From NCBI GenBank assembly GCA_003993805.1, contig RSEF01000001.1, forward strand, positions 64,732,093-64,796,092: DNA of 64,000 nucleotides, read 5' to 3'. The notes beneath the pieces were generated by a model. The model did no database searches and was not told the DNA's origin. It saw nothing but the letters and a program-made list of their open reading frames with translations. The position numbers and the translations under genes were made by a program. Below, piece after piece: positions 15,362 to 28,250 of the stretch. The first letter of the stretch is position 1. Each line of letters starts with the position of its first letter. Origin of the DNA: Himantopus leucocephalus (Eukaryota; Chordata; Aves; Charadriiformes; Recurvirostridae).

Positions 15362-18300
15362 TTCTTTGCTGCTTTGTTCACATTCATGCAACCATAGGAT
15401 GACCAGCATACTTCCTCCAGGCCTGTGGAGCGCTTGAATATTTTGTATTGCCTGAAGAGGGTTCTGATCACTTTTTTCTCGTTATAGTCCTCGTTAGGTT
15501 GCATCTTTATCCATTTTATTGAAAATTTTTTTTTGGTACTGTCTTATATTAGAGAAGGTCAGATGTTTGACTCCTTTCTTGCTACAGCTGAGCAGCATAT
15601 ACAAATTTGGAAGGATTTACATATGGGGATCTTTCGGAAGAGGCGTAAGAAGAACAGAAATATTTATAACCAAGTTCTGCATTGTTAGTGACCGCTAATT
15701 TTATATCCATCTAAAGCAACATCAAAATAAGACTACTTTATTATTTTTATTTCTCTAAATACTTACTTAATCTCCTGTGTCATACTACATAGTGCTAGAG
15801 GCCACACTGAACACAACTAGACTGACGTCTGTGGGCTTTGTTCTGCTGTGTGTGGCGTATGGAACCAAAACTTATGTAAACAGTTAAATTTACAGAAATC
15901 TTCCTTTCCCCACCTGAGGGTACTTGTTTTAATAGAAAACAAGAGTGAGCTAAGAGGAAGCAGATGCCCTTTAATTCTTTTTGCCAAGTGAGCCAACTGC
16001 AGTCTCTGAAGGCCGGAGGTGTTTATTTTTGCATGGCATTTGTTACACCTTGGAGAAACTCTCAGGACTTGTTATTGAAGACTGGCCAAAATATGTGGAA
16101 GTGCTAATAGTCATTCTGTGTAGGCATCCACTTGTCTATCTTGCTTATCTCAGCTCCTCACATGGTCCCCAGTAGCCTGTGATGTCAGTGGACAAGACTG
16201 TGTGCTGTAGGACCGTGCCTTGCTGAGCTTCGAAGCCTGTGGGGATCTGCTTGGAACTGAGATTCATTTATGCATTACTTTTGCTAGGTTGGGCCCCGTG
16301 TTTGCTTTCCTTTTTGGTTAATAGTTTGTTCCTGTCTGTAAGGAAATCTCAATTACTATGATTTGGCACAAACCAAATGGCAAGAAAAATCCTATGAAGG
16401 AAGGTAATGAATTGTGATGCCTCTGACAATGAATCATGACCTCACTGAATGAGTCAGTCACGAAGAGAAGTCTGGTTGTCAAGGATACAGATCCTATTTA
16501 CACACAGAGAATCTGGTAATTCACAATCACAAAAATCAGATGCTGGACTCTTCAATGGGAATGTATCAAATTATTAGAATTTCCCCCCAACCCCCAAATA
16601 GGAAAATGCTTTCAATCCTTTTGATGGCTTTTCAAACTGGTTTTGAACACAGCTGATACTAAATTAGCAGGTAGGTAAATAATTAACCTCATAAATTCCC
16701 CGTTCTGAAACTTTGTTACGTGATTCTCTGTGTCGTCCCTGGGAATGTCCTCCACACTAGAATGACTTTGTGAGATTGCTTACAAAAGTTTAAATGGCTT
16801 CTTGTCCATAAACCGAATACATCATTTCAGATCTGCCTCAAACATGACCTATTGCACCTTTTTCTATTCCAGTCCCTGAGCCACTCCGTGCTGTCCAAGC
16901 ACCTCAGCACTGGTCTGCAGCAGCTCTGGCATACTGCTGCCTTGCACCTTTTGATGCCACCCAAGCAAGAGCTACACTGAGAGGAGTAAGGGCTCAAAAG
17001 AGTTAAATATAGACCGCTCCCTTGAATGAACGTCACTGTCAGTAAGGTGCTTCCACTCTGCCCAAAAGGGAGCACTGTGGTATTACAGAGGTGGGTTTAG
17101 GGGTGTTTTTTTCAGTCAGGAGGCCTCTCGTTAAACAGGAGTTGAAGGAAAAGCTGCAAATCCTTTTGAGGAAAAACTGAGAACTTTGGTGAAAAATACA
17201 AGACAGGGACAATCTGTCAGCTTACTGCCTTACAGCATAAGCAGTAAGTTGAGGGGTAAAGAAATCCCTGGGACCATGGGCACCAGATCAAGCAGGGCAA
17301 AGATTTGAATCCCACATCCAAAAGCAGTCCCTGGACCTCTGGGTTGCTGGCAACTCCAAAGTGAGTCTCTTCCACTTATGTAGTTCAGAAATACCACTCT
17401 GAAACCTCCCTGATGACATTTTTGTGAAGTATTTGATCCTTTCTGACTAAATTGGTTCTTTTATTAAACCATTCATTTCTGATGAAACACAGTTTAAAAA
17501 TAAAGTTTCCAGACATCTCTAATCGAGGCATAAGTTACACATGTGGTGCTTGGGGTATATTTAAACTTTTCAATAACCTGTGCCTGAAAAAAGGTCTATT
17601 GAGATGGCATTAAAGTGGCATATATAGACGGTTTTACTATGCAGATTTGCCGAACATTTAACTCCTGTTGATTTCAGTGGGAACTATTTGGTTGCCTAAA
17701 CAAGGAGTCTAGTTTTTAAGCAGGCAAGGTCCCCATCGACAAAATACCACTTTTACCACTTTTACCTAAATTGTGAAGTGCTCATGAGCTTAATTAAGAA
17801 TATCTGTTCAGTGCTTTGTGGAATTAAACTTCTTTAGGCTTAAATCTGGGCTTAATTTATTCTTACCTTTTCACCCCTTCAGCCTGGAAAGTAGGTATAT
17901 AGGTACACAGGATACCCTGTATTGTCTGATGTCGTAAGGGCTGAAGCAGAGTGGCAAATCATCAAGATGTGTCTTTGGGTAAAAAATGGAAGGGATGATA
18001 GCTAAGGAAACATTTGGCCAAGTACTTCTTTTGGAGAGAGAAGATGCTTCAGGGAAAAAAATGGATAAAGGCACCTATAGAAATAAGCTTATTGTTCAGT
18101 GGTTTGAACATCAGATTCAAAATATTTCATCTCCCCAGAGAGAACAATGCAGCTGGAAATGTAAGGAGGTTTGCTGGGATTTTTATTTTCAGTGTGTTTC
18201 CATGCAGATAACTGACCTTAGAGCCCTCTCCTACACTCCACTAGCATATACCATCCTCTGTTACCTTCCGTCTCAGATCCTATTGCCAGTCTAACGAGGC

Positions 18301-21287
18301 TCCAACTGCATCATCGTTTGAGTGCTTTGGGTCAGAACCTAGTGAATAAATGGGAACTATCAGTGCATTTAACGTGTTTCACTAGGTCACAAGTGTATGG
18401 AAGTATTCCGGGAGGCTGGCTGATCGTAATCAGTGAGTGGTAACGGTTGCTGATTAACTAGGAAGGTATTAACAGAAATGTAGATAGTGCCAAGTTGCTT
18501 AATGACGACTAACCAAGTGTTAAATAGATGTGGAATTTTAAGTTCTGATCTTTCGGTACTTAAATTGCTAAATGAAGATTAAGGAGTGTATTTTTCTTAG
18601 TTCTCAGGAGGCCTTGATCAAGAGTGGGAAGGATCTGTGGGACACCCTGAAGGCTAGCACTGTTCCTCAGGTGCCCACCCAGATAATGGCACTGGAATTT
18701 TATATGTTCTAGCTGCAGTTTCCTCTCTACGCCAACAGAGGTTTGGAATAGCTTAGAAACTAGGAGGGAAAATAGAAGAAGAAATGAACACAGTATTATG
18801 GTGCTATTCAGTCTTGGAAAGGGGATGTTGTAGTAATGAGATTTTTAGTTTCTAGATTCAATTTCTCCCTTTAATGTTGAGATAACACTTGCTCAGTCTG
18901 CAAATAAAGTGGAATCTGAGTTTGACTTTTTTTTTTCCTTCTGATTTCCCTGTAGTCTCTTGCCAACTGATTTTTTTTTCTCCAGTCAATTCACTGTTGC
19001 CCACAATAAAGTTTCTAGTGTAATGGCCATAGCTTTACCTGTGCAGCCCATTGTCTTCATTGTGTACCTCACTGATGCCCATGACAGCCTATGCAAGGAT
19101 ACCTTGGCATCTACAACTTCTGCTGTGACTGATGGTGCAATAGACCAAATCAGGCAGCTATAGTCAGAACAGAAGGTGAATTTGTGGGCTGACAGCAAAA
19201 AAAAAGAATATGATCTTTGGATGTAGTGTTGTATGTTAATGGTTAAGGGTCTTGCTGGTTTTTGAAACCTTTTCTTTTTTATGCTTTCATATATCACATA
19301 ATATTTATCTAATCATGTTACATTTGAAAAGCAGCCTGCTTTTTCGCCGGACCTGTTTTGTAGTTTTCCTACCTCAGGTCATCCAGATGGTTGCATAGTT
19401 CCTTGATGTTCTTTAGCTGCATTGGCGTGTGCTGTCTTTCTTGATTAAAAAATGAGCTTTTCTGGACAGTCATCAGCTCCATTCAGCTTTCTTCAGTTCA
19501 CTCCAGGCTCCCCTGACATCTGTACACATGCAGCATCCTGACACGTTTCAAATCTGATCAGATCTGAACCACCAGCTAAGCCCTTGACACTTACCAGCTT
19601 TTACACACACAACAGATTTTGAAGCACAGCAGCAAAGAGCCTCTACGGTGACAACTGCAGTTGTCTGGCTTTGACATCATCCCCCACACAACTGGGTAGA
19701 GGCATCAACACCCATACTTGGCTGTGATGTGACATAGTGTGTGCTGATGGGAAATTCCTGCAGCACCGGGGAGCCTGTCCCGTAACAGGTTCTGAGATTG
19801 TCATCATTAGCCATTTCTGCGCTCATGGTCCACGGGGTGAGTGGTCGGAGTGCTCAGCAGGGGGATAGGACAGTCATGAAGACATCCAGGAGGACGCTCA
19901 CATGAAGTGTAGGAGTAGCAGGGAGAACACACAGAAGATTTTTCTCAGCATGTATTTTTTGTCCCATTTGCCAGCTTCTCAGCTTCCTTTGAGCCACTCT
20001 TAAGTAAGTGCAAGTTACCAGCAGACAGTTGCCATTCTGTGCCTGCTTGTAAAAATGCACACTAGTACCCTGTAAAATTGTTAAGCAGCCCTTTGGGTTC
20101 CTTCAGCCCTATGCTTCTGTTACATGCGCCCGTTTCCCTGAGGTAGGATTCAATCACCGAGATTTTTTTGCATGTGCTTAATGCCTTTTGCTGAAGTTAA
20201 ATGCAATGGATGAAATATGTCAAGTTCATTTCAAAGAAAGGAGATTCTGAAGATCCATTTTTCAGTGGAGGAAAGCTGTCATCTGAAGTTTATGTCCTAA
20301 CCTACCTAAAGCTCCTTCTGTTTCTGTGATGTTCGGTATTTTCAGCACACGTTCTCTATTTTCAGCACATGTTGCAGCAATGTGTTATTGCACAGTTAAG
20401 CTACACTTCCAAACATATGGACAAATGTAAAACCAGCAAAGAATGCAGCACTACCTGGGAAAAATGTCTACACCAAGTATTTTTGTCCAAATAATTTCCC
20501 AGATTTATACAGTGTGTAGATGCATCATGATCTTGATTTAAAGTGTTCCTATAACTGGAAAAAGTGATTTACCAATTTATGAAATGATCTTTTTTCCCTA
20601 CAGTTGCTTTTCTGAAACTGCAGGTATGGTTTTCTGACATCCTAGTAGCCTCAGCAGTGATCCCAGGGAGGGATAAAGCTTTCCCTATTAGGAGATACTT
20701 TTGTAGGTGTTTGGGTATGTCGAAGAGACTGCCATAGCTTTCACAGCGGTATTATTACTCAGTGGAGAGACGATGTTGTTTGCTGAAGTTAGTACAGGAA
20801 GAATTCAGGCTACATCCTGCTCTTTCCGCCTCCAATCCACTCATTCGGCAACATTTAGCATGATTTCAGGGGGCTCCCTGTTCCTGTGGAGTTGTGTTGC
20901 TGACACCAAGGGAACCTCGTTCATCTGCTCTGGGCTGTTTCTGTTCTACGTGCTGCGCTTCAGCTCTGTGCGTTCCCTCCCACAAATGCAATGTTCAGAG
21001 CAAAGCTTACTGTGCGACCGGCTCGGCAGCTAGCGTTGCAGCTCTGTGGCTGTGTGTGAGTGACACGGTGCCTTCACGCAATTAACTTAATGGATTCAGA
21101 GAACCTCCAGAACTCCTAGCTTGGAAATATTCCCAAGGGAGACTTTTTTTTTAATCTCTTTAGAAGCCACAGGAATAAAACTGAATACAAAGCATTTGGT
21201 GTTTTTTTCCTTATGCCTAAAATATAGCGTCTATAAAATGAAATCATTCCTGCAAGCCACTTTTCGCTCCCTCTTAGTTTTTCCTTA

Positions 21288-21353
21288 GGGCCCCATTCTC
21301 GTTCATACTGGCGGCAGTGCAAACTTACCTTGATGTAAACGAGAATCAGGCCC
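21288..21353. repeat. Fold-back (MITE-like) amniote repeat
   Basis: The arm gggccccattctcgtt (21288-21303) and the arm aacgagaatcaggccc (21338-21353) are inverted copies matching at 14 of 16 positions, separated by 34 nt. The ends match the gggcctgattctc pattern of an abundant old palindromic repeat of reptiles and birds. This is the best preserved member in the window. The family name is not assigned. Confidence 0.6.
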
Positions 21354-22024
21354 TTTATGTCAGCATTACAGTTAAATCTAGGCCAGTTTCAGAGTCATCT
21401 CCCATTAGCAGAGGCTAAATACCTGCTAGAAATTGGAATTCAAAGAGTGAAGCATTGTGCTGCATCACTGTGTTGTGTAACGCAACTGAGATCAGTCTTG
21501 TTTAAATGAAGCGATGGCGAAAAGGAAGTCAGATTAAATTCAGTCCTTTTTGAAGGGTGTAAATGGGTATAGGAATTAATTTCAAGCTCTTCTCAATACC
21601 TAACCAGAGAAGAGTCTGTCTGGCCTGCAACAGTGAATCAATTTCATTAGCTGAAACTGTCATGTGGAAATCTGAGATTAATGTTTAATACCTACATCCC
21701 TGTTTCCCTTGTCCTGCCACCTTCTTCAACGGAGTCTGTAACCTGTCAGGTCTGGGATTAGAGTTGTGGCAGCATTTACGAGGTGCTGCATCACAAACTA
21801 GAAGAGCACACCAACTCAAATGTGCAGGTTATCCTATGGAGGAGTTTCAAAGCACATCACCTGTGGAGTAGGCAGTTACTTGTGAAAGACATGGCAAAGT
21901 CTTCCGGATAAAAAGACAGAAGGAAGTCTGTGTAGTTTTGGGATTTTTTGGTTTTTTTTTTTTTTAAGAGGGCAGCGAACTGAACACACATAAAAACAGC
22001 AAATAAAGCAAATCTGTATTCTAA

Positions 22025-22237
<213 letters not shown>

Positions 22238-22287
22238 TGAAGATTTAAAGGGTGTTTCATACAAGAGACAGGCTACATGAAGACTTG

Positions 22288-22430
22288 GTGGTGTGGGTAG
22301 TGCGGTGCAGAGGGACTCAGGAGAATTGAGGTCAGTGCTCAGATTCGAAGAGTGACGCTGTGCAAATCATTTAATCTCTCTGTGCCTCAGTTCCTTGCCT
22401 GTAAAACTGTCATATTAATCCTGCCTTTCC
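22288..22430 (+). mobile_element. MIR-like SINE
   Basis: The core ctctctgtgcctcagttcc (about 22376-22394), followed by a tgtaaaactg match, fits the MIR 'CTCTGTGCCTCAGTTTCCTCATCTGTAAAATG' block in sense orientation. The upstream tRNA-like part (from about 22288) and a gcaaatcatttaatc segment are in the right order. It starts only about 70 bp after the donor of the preceding exon. Confidence 0.7.
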
Positions 22431-24702
22431 CCTGTTTTTTATTGCTTTTTTTTCTTGGCTGCTTTGCCTTTTAAAAATCCCTAATAAAGGTGAGATCACA
22501 AACAGAAAATGAGGATTTAGGCTCTTAATTCCATTAGGCAATTTTGCAAATCTCATCTTTACACCTCTAACTTTCCAGGGGAAGGGCTGGTTTCTTGCTG
22601 TGTGTTTGTTCAGCACACACCGATGTCAATTTTGACTAGCAGATACTGGTGTTTGAATAATGATGAAGAAATGAGAATATCAAGACTGCTGGGTTTAAGT
22701 CTGTGAGTTTTTGCCATGCTGCAAACTATTGAACGAGTTAATACTTAAGGTACGCATAGGCTGTGAGACTGTGCAGTTTTTTTCTGCACTGCCCCTACAC
22801 AAACACATCAGCATTTATGTGTATCTGCATAAAATTTGCAATCAGAACCTTTCAGATGAAGCAAATCCTTTGAAAATGGTTGAAATCAAGGATGTTTACA
22901 TACAGACGTTCTTATGTGTGTGTGTGCCTTAGTACGTATAGTTCCAATGGAAAAAACTGTTAACTGAACCATTTATACACAGATGTGTATGAACTTGTGT
23001 ATAATATGGTCTCTGGAGGTTTCTAGACCAAGTATCAATTTTGGCTATGTTGTCTGAAGGGAACAAAAAGGAATCTGTAACATTTTACGTTATCTTTGAG
23101 AAAAAAAAAGTAATTCTAAAATACACAACATTCTGTATAAAAATCAATAAAGCAAGGCCAGTATCATGTACACATTAGCAGTTAAGAGGTAATTGGCAAT
23201 CAATAGCATCGTTGAGGCTTGTAGTGTTTCCATTTAGTCTGCAGATAAAATGACCACAGGAGGTGCCATTCCCAATTTTTTAACTATAGCGCTAAGAGAT
23301 TAGGTAGATATATTTTAGCCCAAGGCATGGCTTCCCAGGTACTTATTTGACCATCTCACTGTCTTCTGAAAGGAATGGGGAACAATGAGAAACTGGAGAT
23401 AAACATTAACTGGGGGATACTGAAGCAGGAATGAGAGAGAGAGAAAGCGAGTGCACAGTGAGAGCAAAAGCACATGGAGAAAGAAAATACTCTGCAGGAG
23501 TGAGACACTTTTAGATAATCAAGTGAACTGAATGTGATAAAAGACCACTAAGAGTCTGACAGTAAGAGACATCAAGATACAATAGATGGAGTGGAGGATA
23601 GGATAGGAAGAGAAAAGGAGAGTGAGACAGTACAAAAAAAAAAGGTAACAGAACAAAACACACCTTCATCACACTTTAGGAATGCAGGTTAAAATTATAC
23701 TGAATTCGCAATATGTTGTGTGGGTTCGAAGAGCATGAATGCAGTCACAGACTTGTTTCTATATTTTCCAGAGTTCTATAAATCCTTAATAAACAGATTT
23801 ATTCTAGACGACAAGTTGCTGGGGAGCAGTGCACAGTGAATGCAAGTTCTTGCTGCCGAAAATTGCAGTCCTGAAAGTTTAAAGTGGCTCATTTTACTGA
23901 ACTTGTATCTAGTTGACAGACACTGGAAATGACTAACTGCTCAAGCCTGTTTCTTATTCAAGACAAGTAGAACGCAATATGGTATATGGTATGGCTTGTG
24001 TCTGAAAAAGAAATGTAACTCATTCTTCCATTTATAAATTTTAAAAAAAAAGAGATACTGGAAAAGAATGAGCTAGACATACAAAAATACATGAGTCCTA
24101 ACTTGCCAGGAGACACCAAAAAGTTAACAGTCTTCTATCAGAACAATTAAATAGAGGAAAAAATCTAACTTCAGATAGCTTAAGAGTAGTCACTTAGGAG
24201 AAGACATTGTTTTTTATTAGTTACCGTTGATGTAAGCCCCACTCTAAACTTTTTATTGTCCTTTTTGTTGTAGAATACGGAAAGCAAGTTTCAGCTTTGA
24301 AGTTATGAGACCCTAAGAATAGGATTATCATGAAAACCACTCTTTCTCTTCCTCTCTGTCTGCTGTAGTACATACAGTGTCACAGGTGTCCTATTAAAAT
24401 ACAGTACATTCCCATGATCTATCACAGGATAATCTTCAGAAGCAGAGCATCTTGTAAGGTGAGCGAGGAGCCACTGTTTGTCATTCCTCCCCATACAAGA
24501 ACTAAGCAGCATGAAGTGGAAATAGCAAGTAGCAAGTTCAAAACAAAGACAGAGATTTCACCCACGATGTAATGAAGCTTTGAGCAGGAGGTAATGTTGC
24601 TAAAAATACACATATGCTCAAAAAGTGACTGTTCATGGAAAGAAAATCAATCAGGAGCTGTTAAGCTTTGGTGCAGAAAGTCCTTGGACCACCAGTTGAT
24701 GT

Positions 24703-24760
24703 GGTCATCGGGTAGATGACCTGGTCATCAGGTCATCACCACTACATGACCATCACCAGC
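24703..24760. repeat. Nested inverted repeats
   Basis: ggtcatc (24703-24709) and gatgacc (24715-24721) form a perfect 7-bp stem with a 5-nt loop. Just downstream, tggtcat (24723-24729) pairs with a later atgacca (about 24746-24752), and the motif ggtcatca recurs in between. The cluster could fold as consecutive hairpins. No known RNA family is recognised. Confidence 0.6.
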
Positions 24761-27700
24761 GATGTACACTGGCTCTGCTTTTACACTCCCCTCTAGGCAG
24801 CCAGCTCACAGCTGGAGACAGGATGCTAGATGGACCTTTAAGTCTGACAAGATGCAGCTATACATTCCATTAGGATTCCTAAGCATATGTGTTACATAAA
24901 AGGCTATAATTTCTGCAAAGTCAAGTATGTTTAATGTAGGAATTGCTGTTTGATTTATCTTAATACCTATTATTTTTCCTTTCTTCTCTGAATTGAGACT
25001 AGCAGCCCCAAAACACGATTGGGCTCCTTTTATGCTCGGTATTGTATGTGCGTAAATGGTGCTTCTTCAGCTGCCTGTGCTTCTCTGCACTGTGCATCAG
25101 TGGACGCAGTGTTAGAATAGCTCTGCTGGTTTTATAATCAGAGAGAATTACTTAAGCACTGAATGCCCTGAGCCCTGTTGTGGAAGAAGCAGTGGCTTAC
25201 TGTGAGTCTGTCACTCAGAGTCTGGCTGTATCAGAATCTACCCGTAAGGTCTTGTTCCAATATGCCAGCCATTGCTTCTCTACAGTTTAATATTTGTAAT
25301 GATGTTTTATTTAGAATGCAACCGGTAATTAAGGAATCTCATTTGTAATGCAAATATCTGTAAAAAGTGAAAAGGAAGCGTGGCAGTGGGTACCATTGGG
25401 CTGGTTCTGTTACTCTAGGGGCCCTATACACTTCTCATCAGTACTGAGATGGTGTTAAAATGAATGTGAATTGTGTATCTTCCCTTTTTAATGACTCTTT
25501 GCAGTGCCGGAGAGATGTAAAGGGGCAGTAGGTTAAAAGGTAACCAGACCTTACATTGATCTCTCTCACTCTTCCTCTGTATATGTGTGCACATGCACAT
25601 ATGCTTAAATATGTATGTCTATATGCGTGTGGAAGGATTAGTGCTTTCCTTTTTTTAATGTTTGCTAAGGAAGTATAATACCACAGGTATTGAATTTTAA
25701 GGGGTCTAAAGGCAGTCTTTGGATCTTATACTGCCTAGTCCTGATCTAGTCAGTTGTTGATCTTCAGCTGCACCAAACAGCACTGTTACTAGGTTCCAAA
25801 ACTTTACAAATGGGAATGAACAGAACAGATAGGGCTCTGAAACGGAAATATTGGAGGCAAAGAAATACAGACTGAGGTAATTTTTCTGTTTATGTAAAAA
25901 TGCTTATATGTATGTGTGTACTTATATGTTTCATCCTTTCCTTGAAATATTCAAGCTGAAAGACCTTGTACGTGGCCGGGTCCTGCCACATGCTCCTTGC
26001 CATAAAGCAGTACCGTAAGTCCCATTCATTCGATATGTACTAAAATGAGATTACACAGAGCAGACTCTTCTCTGCAAATTGGTATTACAATCACTCCTTC
26101 GCCTTTTGTGCAGGTTCTGGATACGAAATTCAGAATATGAACCAAATCCTCTGGTAAACACAGTCATTGACTCAGCGGCCTTTGGAGCACGGCCTCTGTC
26201 CTACTTATTCCGTGCTATTTCCCCCTTCTCACTCCTTCTGTCTTATTTTGATGCCACGCAGAAGATTTTAGGGAAACCCACGAAGGTGAAGCTCACAAGA
26301 ATCTTGAATTTTAACGTTTCCTATTGGCTTTTAATGCTATGTCCAGAGTTTCATTCTAAAGGACCTACTGTAAAGCCTAAAATATTTCAACAGGATCTTC
26401 TGTGTACCAGTCTATCTATATAGTTATGCTATGAGATAGATTTTGTAAGTCTGATTTTAGCACACAGGCACACACTCAACTTTTCAGCATTCTCATAAAA
26501 CTACTTTCCTGCAGACAGCTTCTCACCAAAGTGTTAAATCTGAAGGTTGAATGGGGTGTCCCCTATTGGTGAAGGGGGCTCCAAAGCCCAGAGCAAAATC
26601 AGTGGAAAGTTTATCACTGATTTCACTCAGTTTAAGAAAAGGACAATAGATTCCCATTAGAGAAGACTTACAGAAAACACAGGAAAAAATTCTCTGCAGA
26701 TTTTTATTTTCAGATTTTCAAATCAACAATACAAAGAAACAGCATAAAAAATCTAGTTCTCCCTGAAAACATCTGCTTAGGTGTATACTTACTAAATGTG
26801 TTTTTACTCATTTACTTTTTTGTGCCAAAACAGAGATTCTTAATATTAGCAGATGGCTGTGCATGCCATCTTGTAATACCCACCAGAAAAGCAGGAGATT
26901 CTAGCAATGTACCACATAGTATAAACTCTGCTCACAAATTTAGCAATTTTTGAATGTCTGAAAATAGCATGCAAAGGGAGCTTCCAAGTCAGTATCAGGG
27001 CGCTGAACTTGCAGTCAGACTGATGCTTTGAGTACCCTTTCTCCTGCAGAATTTCAGAATACTGCATCATTTGTAGGACAGGGATTTAAAGTTACTATTT
27101 TGTCATGACGTAGTCTTTCTCTAGTAATAACAGATGGTATATGGCAGTTTTGAGGTGAAATCCTGGCTTCCCCAGCTGTGTTGTTTCTATTATTATAACT
27201 GTTATTGTTATTAAATGCTGAGCTGGTAGCCCATCCTGTTAGTTGCCTGGAAGTTGCCATTATACCGCTTTCAATTGCTTATAATATTGCTAGATGGGGG
27301 ATCACGTGGACTGGAATTTTTTTTGTCGTGCTGATATGCCTCTTTTTTTTCTTTTCTCTCATTTTTTGAAGTGAAACATGGGGAAAAGCCTGGGGGGGGT
27401 TCCCACATCACAAGTCCTGATGATCTCGTCATGGAAATACTCCATACCTCAGAGAAGGAACCAACTGTTGGGCCAGGAACATGTCTTTTGCCAACCTAGT
27501 GAAAATTTAGGCAAATTATAATGCTGAAAAATCATGGTTTACACATTTTCAGTAGTATTTTCTTTGACTTTAAGGAGACTTAGATCTCTGGAGACTCTTT
27601 CTTAGGAGCGTGCATGGGTGCGTCCGACTAGGTTATCGATATCCCAGTGACACAGCAGAGTTGAGCATGGTGCAGGCAGGGGACCTGGACAAAGACCGGC

Positions 27701-27829
27701 ATTTTCTGTGACTATTTCTTCTGAATGCTCCATGCCAGGTTCTGACTGGACAGTAGAGCTGCGAGCAGGAACTTATTTGGTCTCTGTTTTGAGGGACATC
27801 CATTGCCCTCACGGATGTCTAGACAGTAT

Positions 27830-28250
27830 GGAGAAGAAAAAAAATCCAGATTCACATATAAAAGGTATGAAAGATAGATCAAAGGCAGAAAGGAAAGTGT
27901 TAATTGAGACATAGGTTTTGGAGAGAGAGTGTTTGGAGCAGGAAGAGGAAAGGACTGATGGGTGCCTGTAGGTATACGGAGTCAGCAGCCTATTTGAATA
28001 GGGATCGTGGGACTAGAAACAGGGCTGGGACTGAATTAGACTGTGGAACTTGCCACATAAGAAGGAACAGGGCTAGAAACAGCCTGGGGAAACAAAAGCA
28101 AGGAGACCAACCTGTCAAGGCACTGTGTTGCAAGGCAGGTCTGGGAACAGCTCAGCCAAGAAGGTTTGGCAGGGACCGGGGGAAAGGAGATGCAGAGGAC
28201 TACCAAGATCTGACATCTGCAGCTGAGATCAGGGGAAGTTGTACTCCATA
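27830..28250 (+). repeat. G/A-rich stretch with internal direct repeats
   Basis: The segment ggactagaaacagggctggg (28010-28029) recurs in diverged form near 28071-28090 (ggctagaaacagcctgggga). The surrounding DNA is rich in G and A on the plus strand. A 126-codon open frame (27904-28284) exists because stops are rare in such sequence, and its product resembles nothing I know. It may be a decayed minisatellite or an unrecognised repeat. Confidence 0.4.

Noticed and set aside
18960..19297. Overlapping ORFs on both strands (67 and 103 codons)
   Set aside because: Neither product resembles a known family, and overlapping frames of this size are expected by chance.
20707..21033. 108-codon frame, locally GC-rich
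   Set aside because: Composition explains the lack of stops. There are no domains, no promoter features, and it lies in the middle of an intron.
26079..26423. 114-codon open frame in the intron
   Set aside because: There is no known protein similarity, no splice sites fitting LARGE1 phase, and the frame is compatible with chance in sequence of this length.
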